A stretch of 21,006 bases of DNA, taken from positions 1-21,006 of IMG/VR virus record IMGVR_UViG_3300023177_000095; one strand, given 5' to 3'. Position 1 is the first letter of the stretch. Each line of letters starts with the position of its first letter. The position numbers were made by a program, and so were the translations under genes. Below are positions 1 through 7,069 of this stretch, piece by piece. The DNA comes from a virus. The notes below the pieces were generated by a model. It was not told the origin of the DNA, searched no databases, and worked only from the letters and a program-made list of their open reading frames with translations.

Positions 1-355
1 TGTGCCACTGATAAGGATTCAAAGAGGGAGAGGCTTTCAAGGTCCCATCTTCATTCATAGACACATCTAATCTCTCATCTAATGTTGGCTTGGTCCCTCT
101 AGCATTAGTAATTTCAAGTCCTATTCCCGAATTGGCTATAAGATTTTCTATCCATTCAGTTCCAGTATAAACGTACCAGAGTCCTAAATCAGTTCTCCAA
201 CAAGGTTGACCCGCTATTGGAGCAGGATCAGTAGGAAAAGAAGTGCCTGAGAAAGAACTTCTTAATACTTCAGCATGGTTCCTTATTATAGCATAAAGCT
301 CTGAAAACTTAGTTACTCCACTCTCCGGTAAAGTATCATCATAATTTTGTGCCAT
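1..355 (-). CDS. Distal tail/fibre-associated protein, 3' end cut by window
   Basis: A reading frame opens with ATG at 355 and stays open for 118 codons to the window edge with no stop, so the C-terminus lies outside. A strong ribosome-binding site (GAGGTGAT, 4 bases before the ATG) overlaps the stop codon of the upstream gene. The protein starts MAQNYDDTLPESGVTKFSEL and contains an aromatic segment (GQPCWRTDLG, then YVYTGTEW) near residues 44-61, of the kind seen in short adhesin or fibre modules that recite 'this is a labelled sample, dressed with Trp/Tyr on a beta strand'. That reading is impressionistic. It is the last member of the tail operon in view, after the J-like tip protein and two probable fibre proteins, which favours a receptor-binding or fibre-attachment role. 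I do not recognise a named family. Confidence 0.72.
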   Translation of the reverse strand, partial: MAQNYDDTLPESGVTKFSELYAIIRNHAEVLRSSFSGTSFPTDPAPIAGQPCWRTDLGLWYVYTGTEWIENLIANSGIGLEITNARGTKPTLDERLDVSMNEDGTLKASPSLNPYQWH

Positions 356-359
356 TTTA

Positions 360-785
360 TCACCTCGTTATTCCTACATAATCTCTTAAATAAATTATAG
401 CTCTTCCCATAGCTTTCACCATTACCCTTAAACCATCTATCGCATTTTTAGCACTAGGAAGGTCAGTAACATTGGGAACATTAGCTGTTACCCAATTGTC
501 CAAATCACTTTCTGTCCAAGTAGCCCAACCTGGGATGTTTTTTATTTTAACTTCAGCATCCCTATAAGAAGTTTCAGCAGTATTTATTGCGGCAATCCTA
601 GCAGCTATTATAATATCCACTTCAGATTGAGTTTTTCCTTGAACAACCCCTCCTACTATTCTATAAAATTCAATATCTACACCCATTGTAGGAGTAAATT
701 CCACTGCAATTTCATCAACATCTAAAACAGTCTTATTGATGGATGACAAAGATTCTAAATTACTTGCTCTATAAGCTCCCTGCAT
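360..785 (-). CDS. Small tail-fibre-region protein, unknown function
   Basis: A 141-residue protein with an ATG start and a good SD (GGAG, 7 bases upstream). It begins 3 bases after the preceding fibre-like gene and its stop overlaps the SD of the next. The N-terminal half is mixed (SINKTVLDVDEIAVEF). The C-terminal half carries two helical-looking stretches (about 61-82 and 110-137) around a Trp-rich turn (GWATWTESDLDNWV, 86-99). No signal peptide, membrane segment or catalytic motif is visible. Position among distal tail genes suggests a virion accessory, fibre stalk or fibre chaperone protein. Fibre chaperones often follow fibre genes, but nothing in the sequence proves that here. Confidence 0.72.
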   Translation of the reverse strand: MQGAYRASNLESLSSINKTVLDVDEIAVEFTPTMGVDIEFYRIVGGVVQGKTQSEVDIIIAARIAAINTAETSYRDAEVKIKNIPGWATWTESDLDNWVTANVPNVTDLPSAKNAIDGLRVMVKAMGRAIIYLRDYVGITR

Positions 786-788
786 GTA

Positions 789-1655
789 TTATCTCCAATA
801 TCTTATTCCTCTATAAGCAAGTGTGTAACTTCCAGTTCCTGCCCCTCTACGATAATAAATTGATGTAACTCCCCCAAGTGGAAGAAATCTTCCTACAGTA
901 TAATAAAGTTCCTCTGAATACCCCCCTGGTAAATAGGCAAGATCGTTCACCCCATCTAAAGAAACCTTTATAGAGGGATTATCGGTAATATTTATTCCGG
1001 TTAACCAAGCCTCTAGTTGGGAAAGCCCAGTAGGTACATAAGTAAGTGTTTGACTTGTATAGGTAGTAGCAGTTAGTCCAGTAGCTATGACAACATATGC
1101 AGTTTTGAACCATTGTTGTATTATATTCCCCCTTATTAAAGGTATGGTTTGAACAATATTAGAACTGGCATCCGTTATGAATGTTGCTACCAATCTATAA
1201 GAGGAATAACCAGCGGGAATATTAGCAGCAGTTATAGAAGTATCGAATCCTACATCAATATTACCACTGCTAGTTCCTCTAATCAGATGTAAATAATAAA
1301 TAGTGTTGGCAGCTATTGAACCGCTAAATAATCCCCCTTGATTAGTTCCTGCAGCCCAAGGACTTACATCAAGTTTTTTGGTTAAGGAAGAAGATAGGGT
1401 CATTACATAAGTATTTGTACTATCTGTACAAGTTCCTGTTGCTAATGTGATGTCATGATCACTATCAGCAGCGTGGGAATATTCAAGACCTATGATGTAA
1501 TTGTTAGGAACAAAAATAGATCCACTTTTATAAAAATTAGTACCATTAATAATACCATTAACATCCAAAGTATAAGATGGGTTATTCCTATTAACACCCA
1601 TTCTCTTATTAGCTTGATCCCAAAACCAATCAAATGATCCGAATTGCCAAGACAT
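789..1655 (-). CDS. Putative tail fibre or receptor-binding protein
   Basis: A 288-residue protein with SD AGGAT, 6 bases before the ATG, starting one base after the stop of the J-like gene. Residues 13-40 contain a pattern common at the start of phage fibre and spike proteins: 'RMGVNRNNPSYTLDVNG', like the 'lGIGt..P...LdVnG.i' motif that precedes fibre stalks. The rest is rich in Thr, Ser, Gly and Tyr with alternating beta-strand character and few charged residues, as expected for a trimeric beta-structured fibre. There is no obvious enzyme motif and no S74-type intramolecular chaperone signature. Location directly after the central tip protein supports an adhesin role. Host receptor cannot be inferred. 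Confidence 0.7.
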   Translation of the reverse strand: MSWQFGSFDWFWDQANKRMGVNRNNPSYTLDVNGIINGTNFYKSGSIFVPNNYIIGLEYSHAADSDHDITLATGTCTDSTNTYVMTLSSSLTKKLDVSPWAAGTNQGGLFSGSIAANTIYYLHLIRGTSSGNIDVGFDTSITAANIPAGYSSYRLVATFITDASSNIVQTIPLIRGNIIQQWFKTAYVVIATGLTATTYTSQTLTYVPTGLSQLEAWLTGINITDNPSIKVSLDGVNDLAYLPGGYSEELYYTVGRFLPLGGVTSIYYRRGAGTGSYTLAYRGIRYWR

Positions 1656-1656
1656 A

Positions 1657-4600
1657 TTAATATCCTGTGATCTTTAAATTAACTTCCCCAGAAATTTTAG
1701 TATCAGAAATATCAAGCAAATCAATATGAAACCCCGTTTTGCTTTCACCCGAAACAATAGGAACTATTGCTTTAGTTGCACCTTTTATGGTAGCTTGAAC
1801 AACAGGAGCTACACGCAGATTGTATCCATAATTAGCTAAAATTACATCTGTTCCTGTCTCTCCAGACACATGAAAATTATTTAATTCAAACTCTACATCA
1901 GGAACATCACCAGCTATATAAAAATGCTGTAATTCAAATAAACCTGTAGAAGTAGGCAGTTTAACTCTAAACTCAGCTTTTAGATAACGGAAGACTTCTT
2001 GATCTATCCCGAAATATTCTCCAGAGGCAGAATAAGTAATATCATCACTACTGTATTGGTAATACATTTTAGTTTCGGGTATCATAGTAACATGATCATC
2101 CGTATCTGAGGGATAAGTTAAATCTGTTCTATCCGGATAACTTAAATCTGTAGCACTAGGATCCGAAGCATCAAAAACGTTGGATAATCTTATTCCTATA
2201 GTTCCCTCTTGCTCAAAGTCAACACCATTAGATAAATAAGAAGCCCAGTCTGTATAACCATACTGAACAACAACAGCAGGAATTTCTCCACTGTAAGACA
2301 TATGGGTAAAAGTTCCATCAGGACCTCCTAATTTAGTTATTTCATCTTGAACAACTATAATATTAATGGAATCATCTATTCCACTTAAAGTTAAATCAGC
2401 ACTAGCAGCAGTACTGGAATAAAGATTTGAGGAATCAATAGCTTTGATTAGAAAACGAAAAGTACCATCCATTTCGGCTTTCCAAGTCCACTTATCCTTG
2501 GAAATCCCTGTAACTAAAATTGTAGATGTTTCCCAACTAGCTCCTTTTCTTATTTCATACCCCCATAAATCACCGTCCTCAATATGTGTCCATTTAAAAC
2601 TAACAAATTGTCCATCTTGAATAGCCGCAAATCCTGTAACATTAGAAGGCGGATCTAATTTACCTTGAGTTAAAATTTCAGACCAAGGGGCATCAGTTAA
2701 AGCCGTTTTCTTGTTTAAAACATTTACAGTCACAATGGAAATAATATAATTCCATCCTGTTTGTACACCCCTTATTCTGAATCTACCACTTTTATCCGTA
2801 CCTGCAAAAATAGGGTTGCTAACATCGGCTATATCAGTAGTATAAAATGGAGAAGATTGTCTGTACCATATTTCAACATGGTCGAAAAAACTATTTTCGG
2901 GTACTGAATAATAGACATCAATACAATCTACTAATGTGCCATCCGAACTTTTTATAATCAATTCATCTAATTTTATATTTTCTACATCAGGAAGAGGATC
3001 TAATGTTGAATATTCTAAGGTAGTAATTACTGGAGTTTCATCATCTACAGAATAAAGGGAGTGATTGTATTCTATGCCAGATATGGTACATTTAAAATCT
3101 TGTGACTTTGTTATACCTACAACTCTAAAAGGTTTTGCTTCAGTATCAGTTTCCCCAAATGCAAAAGGATCATACTTTTGAGGAAGTGTAGTAAAAGGTG
3201 AGGTAAGTGTCAAAACACTTGTAGTACCCGGCTCTGTAAGAACTTGCCTTTCTACTACAGTATTATCATATAACCTAATCAATATAGAATAATAAGTATC
3301 ATAAGTCATGGTTACTTCTTGATCTAAAGTCACAGTAGAAGTGGTAGCACTTATTATTCTACCCCCATAACCCCATTGAGGTACATCATGTTGAACTAGT
3401 ACCACATCACCAACAGTACAAGCTATGGCATCTACATCAACATCAAAAGTAATTGCCCTGGTTAAGTGTTGATTGTAAAGTAACCTTAATTTGGCTATTC
3501 TGTAAGCTTCCGATTGTTTGGTTATTCCTATAAGTTGTAATAAAACTTTATTGCTATCATTACCTATCTCATCATTATAAACATTAAAGGTTTCCCTTTG
3601 GTAATCATTTTCGGAATTGAGGTATTCCACTTCCAATTCTGATGTTCTATCTTCCATAGGTAGGAATACCTCTTGAAAAGTATCCATGTAAATATTGGCT
3701 ACGGAAAATAACTGGGAAGGATTTGTAGGTTTATCAACAAAAACAGAATATTTAGTACCTGTAGCTACAATCATGGCCCTACTCATTTCACAGACCTTCA
3801 TGACTGCATCCCACATTGTAGTTAAGGCATCAAACCCTCCGTTAAAAGTGAATCTACTTTCAGTACCCCCCTTACCATCCGGAACAGGAGTATCACAATA
3901 AAGAGCCCATTCATAAAAGGCATCAGTATCTATGTATACAGGATCAAATCCATCATATCTGATCACATTCAAATCGTTATCAAAAACAGGCTGAGTTAAA
4001 ATATCATAAGCTACCCAAGCAGGGTTGTTGGAGAAAATTACTGCCCAACTTATTCCATCATAAACCCTGATCAATGCTCCCTGCACTATACACGAAAAAT
4101 CAAATGATCCTGATATTTGTCCAGTTGCTAAAGCCTTAACTCCTACTAATACTTGTCTTGGATATTGAAAATCATCATAAATTATTTCTGATATTGAGGA
4201 CACATACATAACATCCCCATATTTAGAACTGGTTTGTTCTGCGGAGGTTTTCGATATTTTTATCTGATATTGACCTTTGCTAGGAACAGAAAATTTCACA
4301 ACTTTAGTTATAGCCATAGATTTACAATCTGTATAACTACCACTTGCATAACTAACCCAAGTAGTATCCCCTACTTTCCTAGCATCAACTTGAAACCCTA
4401 CAGAATGATAATTCATATCTCCATAATCATTATCAACTGAAAATAACCCTCTAGGGAATATAATCTTTACTTCCAAAGCATCAAAATAATCCCCTTGTGT
4501 AGTATAAGTATAAGAACTACCTCCTTCAACTTGAATAGACATAGAATATTCAACTTTAGTATCATTGAAATTCTCAATCATAGGTTGATCCATGCTACCT

Positions 4601-5766
4601 AAAACATCTTCCACAATTATATTATCATACTTGGTATAATCTTGATCATTTATCTTTATATCACTTATACCATATATAGGACCTAATCCTAAATGAATCA
4701 AAACATTCAAATAATTGGAGTCAGGAGTTCCTGGGTATCCCCCTACCAATTCTGAAACTGTCTCACATTCTTCTATCCGTGCAGGATACCCGCCCACTAC
4801 ATTTAAGATATAACCAGCGGCATTATAATTAGATGTAGCTGCATTTAACGCAAGAAGAGCCGCATTTGTTTCAACTAAAGCAAGTTGCCAAATGTTCCGG
4901 AGTACCTCATTAAACCCGCCCCCTGACATACTATAAGGATCATATGAATAACTATCGAAATAAGCTTTGTAGGCTGCATCAGATATGGCTTTCTTATTCT
5001 CATAATTAGCTAAAGCTTCACTTCTTACTGTATTGAGCCTATAATATTCAGTTTCTTCTTCTCTCGGACCTCCTCCCTCACCACAATAAGTAGTAAACAC
5101 TCTCTGGGCAGCTACCCCTGCCGCACCTGGCTGACTTTCTATATTACCTGATATGATATTACCATGTACTTTGCTATATCCATAAAATCTAGGAATCATT
5201 CCTCCCTCTTGTTGAGTAGTCTGAGGACTCCAAGAAAAAACTTGAGAAGTATCATAACCTTCTCCAACTCCCCCCATAGAACTGCCATAGCCCCCTGGTG
5301 CAGAAGGGGGAGTATAACTAATAGGTTTAGGGGGACCAATATTAAACCCTCCGATAGAAGGTAATTTGTATTCTATAGGCAATAACATATCAACTAAAAA
5401 ATTACCAACTATACTAATACCCATACCTATTAACGCAGCAGCCAAAGGTCCCACACCCCACCATTGACCAGAATAAGCCATTACTACTATAGCTACAACC
5501 GCTACAACCAATTTCAATACCATGTTCCAATCATTATTACTACTACCGAATACAGGAACAAAGGTTATACAATCTTTATCTCTCACTTTATAAAGATCAA
5601 GAGAATCATTGGGCAATATTTTCCCATTTAAAGAAGTAACTATATTTACATCTCTAGGAATAAGTTCATCTCTCAATTCCTTAACAGATTGTCCTCTCAT
5701 AGGAATTGATCGAGTTTCCTTATTTCTTCTATTCAAAGGATCATTTACTTTAACTATCTGAAGCAT
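1657..5766 (-). CDS. Lambda gpJ-like central tail tip / host specificity protein
   Basis: A 1369-residue protein closing the M-L-K-J-like tail-tip series. Residues 1-75 look like a small beta-grasp domain (SLNGKILPND, DCITFVPVFG). Residues about 82-130 are strongly hydrophobic with glycines. Both resemble the two halves of lambda gpI, apparently fused here. From about 176 the gpJ hallmark appears (QVFSWSP, then IPRFYGYSKVHGNIISG). An Ala- and Tyr-rich helical insertion, about 229-350, precedes GLGPIYGISDIKINDQDY. The Phage-tail_3-like region follows at roughly 640-760 (MWDAVMKVCEMSRAMI). Two fibronectin III-like domains lie near 910-1020 and 1036-1130 (PPSNVTGFAAIQDGQFVSFKW). The C-terminal 230 residues are beta-rich and probably distal. 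The start overlaps the upstream peptidase gene by 17 bases and has only a weak SD. The protein probably forms the tip trimer that contacts the host. Confidence 0.9.
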   Translation of the reverse strand: MLQIVKVNDPLNRRNKETRSIPMRGQSVKELRDELIPRDVNIVTSLNGKILPNDSLDLYKVRDKDCITFVPVFGSSNNDWNMVLKLVVAVVAIVVMAYSGQWWGVGPLAAALIGMGISIVGNFLVDMLLPIEYKLPSIGGFNIGPPKPISYTPPSAPGGYGSSMGGVGEGYDTSQVFSWSPQTTQQEGGMIPRFYGYSKVHGNIISGNIESQPGAAGVAAQRVFTTYCGEGGGPREEETEYYRLNTVRSEALANYENKKAISDAAYKAYFDSYSYDPYSMSGGGFNEVLRNIWQLALVETNAALLALNAATSNYNAAGYILNVVGGYPARIEECETVSELVGGYPGTPDSNYLNVLIHLGLGPIYGISDIKINDQDYTKYDNIIVEDVLGSMDQPMIENFNDTKVEYSMSIQVEGGSSYTYTTQGDYFDALEVKIIFPRGLFSVDNDYGDMNYHSVGFQVDARKVGDTTWVSYASGSYTDCKSMAITKVVKFSVPSKGQYQIKISKTSAEQTSSKYGDVMYVSSISEIIYDDFQYPRQVLVGVKALATGQISGSFDFSCIVQGALIRVYDGISWAVIFSNNPAWVAYDILTQPVFDNDLNVIRYDGFDPVYIDTDAFYEWALYCDTPVPDGKGGTESRFTFNGGFDALTTMWDAVMKVCEMSRAMIVATGTKYSVFVDKPTNPSQLFSVANIYMDTFQEVFLPMEDRTSELEVEYLNSENDYQRETFNVYNDEIGNDSNKVLLQLIGITKQSEAYRIAKLRLLYNQHLTRAITFDVDVDAIACTVGDVVLVQHDVPQWGYGGRIISATTSTVTLDQEVTMTYDTYYSILIRLYDNTVVERQVLTEPGTTSVLTLTSPFTTLPQKYDPFAFGETDTEAKPFRVVGITKSQDFKCTISGIEYNHSLYSVDDETPVITTLEYSTLDPLPDVENIKLDELIIKSSDGTLVDCIDVYYSVPENSFFDHVEIWYRQSSPFYTTDIADVSNPIFAGTDKSGRFRIRGVQTGWNYIISIVTVNVLNKKTALTDAPWSEILTQGKLDPPSNVTGFAAIQDGQFVSFKWTHIEDGDLWGYEIRKGASWETSTILVTGISKDKWTWKAEMDGTFRFLIKAIDSSNLYSSTAASADLTLSGIDDSINIIVVQDEITKLGGPDGTFTHMSYSGEIPAVVVQYGYTDWASYLSNGVDFEQEGTIGIRLSNVFDASDPSATDLSYPDRTDLTYPSDTDDHVTMIPETKMYYQYSSDDITYSASGEYFGIDQEVFRYLKAEFRVKLPTSTGLFELQHFYIAGDVPDVEFELNNFHVSGETGTDVILANYGYNLRVAPVVQATIKGATKAIVPIVSGESKTGFHIDLLDISDTKISGEVNLKITGY
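2111..2151. repeat. Short 24-bp-period direct repeat inside the gpJ-like gene
   Basis: Two 17-base copies (2111-2127 and 2135-2151) differ at one position and are spaced with a 24-base period. They encode the near-duplicate peptide TDLSYPDRTDLTYPSD in the C-terminal part of the tip protein. It looks like a small in-frame duplication in a surface loop or linker. Confidence 0.7.
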
Positions 5767-6133
5767 ATTTATAAAACCCGCTTATTCTATTCTTCCAAAG
5801 TAGATGATTAAGTTTCTCTATAGCCACTTGCTTCTTTTCAATACAATGAATAAAACTATTTAGATCAGGTAAAATTACCCCGATATGAGTAGAATATAAC
5901 CCTTTAACCTTAAACGTTACAGCACAAAAAGGTTCTGGCTTGTCAATCTGTATCCAATCAATTTTCTTTTCTTCTACTACAGCATTTATCAAACCTTTAT
6001 TATCAGGAGAGATAAGATCCTCTAAAATAATTCCTCTTCTCCTATAAACCTCCATCAATAAACCATAACAATCAAAAGTATTAGGTCCTCTAGCTCCATA
6101 TTCAAATTGTTTATTAAGCAAATCTAATAGCAT
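5750..6133 (-). CDS. NlpC/P60 family cysteine peptidase, tail tip (gpK-like)
   Basis: A 127-residue protein, the size of a single NlpC/P60 domain. The catalytic layout is visible: Cys22 in NTFDCYGLLMEVYRRRG, His83 in STHIGVILPD, and a third polar residue, probably His96, in FIHCIE. Members of this family cut peptidoglycan stem peptides. In lambda-type tails the homologous gpK acts in tail-tip assembly or in local cell-wall opening. Lambda gpK also has an N-terminal JAMM/MPN domain, which is missing here. The gene overlaps the L-like gene by 20 bases and the J-like gene by 17, matching the lambda order L-K-(I)-J. The AGGA SD lies about 10 bases upstream. Confidence 0.86.
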   Translation of the reverse strand: MLLDLLNKQFEYGARGPNTFDCYGLLMEVYRRRGIILEDLISPDNKGLINAVVEEKKIDWIQIDKPEPFCAVTFKVKGLYSTHIGVILPDLNSFIHCIEKKQVAIEKLNHLLWKNRISGFYKYASDS

Positions 6134-6725
6134 TACTTTTCAATCCTGGAAATCCGCCAAATCTTTTAGTATTACCTAATGTAGTACAATACTCAAATGT
6201 TTTATTACAAGTAGCAGAACTGCCTGAATAAGCACATTCAGCACCTTTAAATATCCAATTACAATGACCTGCTATGTATCGAATCAAAGGGAATCTTCTT
6301 CTAAACGGAGAAGGCGCTCCAAGAGTAAATACGGCTTTTGAAGCTGACATAATTACTGAAATAACCACAAAAGACATATCCAAAGATGAAGTATCCTCAG
6401 ACAAATAATCGGAATTTACTACATGAATATCTACAGTAGAGCCTACTGCTCCATCCAAAGGTTCCAAATAAGCTTGGATTATTCTAGTAACATTAGATAA
6501 GGTAAGTTGCAAAGTAGGCAACTCTCCTTTTCCAGAATCAGAAACAGAATCTATATCAAAGGGAAACCTACTATAAGTAGTTCCATTCCACTCAATATCA
6601 ATAACATTCCTTACAAGATTTAAAACTACACCACTGGTAAGAGTCACATCTAACAAAAGTAACCAAGAACTAGTAGAGGTGAGTTTATTCTTTTCTATTG
6701 CCAATACAGCGGGTAATGTTTTCAT
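6114..6725 (-). CDS. Minor tail protein L-like, probable [4Fe-4S] tail-tip protein
   Basis: A 203-residue protein matching the lambda gpL family in length, gene position and C-terminal cysteine pattern. Four cysteines fall at 155, 164, 173 and 180 (HCNWIFKGAEC, then ATCNKTFEYC) in the region where lambda gpL binds an iron-sulfur cluster. The N-terminal region has the expected beta-rich opening (WLLLLDVTL, WNGTTYSRFPFDI). The ATG overlaps the upstream M-like stop as ATGA, so translation is probably coupled. The SD is weak. In lambda, gpL helps form the hub between the tail tube and the central fibre. The role here is by family. Cluster binding is inferred from the cysteines only. Confidence 0.88.
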   Translation of the reverse strand: MKTLPAVLAIEKNKLTSTSSWLLLLDVTLTSGVVLNLVRNVIDIEWNGTTYSRFPFDIDSVSDSGKGELPTLQLTLSNVTRIIQAYLEPLDGAVGSTVDIHVVNSDYLSEDTSSLDMSFVVISVIMSASKAVFTLGAPSPFRRRFPLIRYIAGHCNWIFKGAECAYSGSSATCNKTFEYCTTLGNTKRFGGFPGLKSNAIRFA

Positions 6726-7069
6726 ACTTGCATAAACCCCATTTCAGCTTGATAATAATGGGCAGTTGCCATGTAAGTTATGGTGGGTACAGGATCAAAT
6801 CTTACTATATAAGTTGTGCTATCATCAGGATTAGTCCAATTAAAAGATTCAGATCCTCCCCTTACCGCGGTTATAAATGCCCTAAGCAAAGCCACATCAG
6901 AAGTATTTAAATTTTTATAAACCACGTTAGACCATTTCTTTCTATCTGAGGTGAATCTAGGTCTAGTTTGAACATACCCACTCTCAAAATCACTTTTAAT
7001 AGTAGAATCTAAAACATCCTCTTTTATTTCCCATTCAGGAGGTCTACTTAATGTAGGAAAATCAGACAT
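6722..7069 (-). CDS. Minor tail protein M-like (tail-tip)
   Basis: A 115-residue protein with the features of the lambda gpM family: RPPEW near the start, 'TRPRFTSDRKKWSNVVYKNL', an LLRAFI helix, then SFNWTNPDDSTTYIVRF. The last motif (F-W-NP-D, then Y-VRF) is the most recognisable part. In siphoviruses with this gene set the protein forms a ring at the tube end, next to the tape-measure C-terminus. The GGAG SD is 9 bases before the ATG, and the start overlaps the tape measure stop by 8 bases. No catalytic residues are evident or expected. Confidence 0.87.
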   Translation of the reverse strand: MSDFPTLSRPPEWEIKEDVLDSTIKSDFESGYVQTRPRFTSDRKKWSNVVYKNLNTSDVALLRAFITAVRGGSESFNWTNPDDSTTYIVRFDPVPTITYMATAHYYQAEMGFMQV

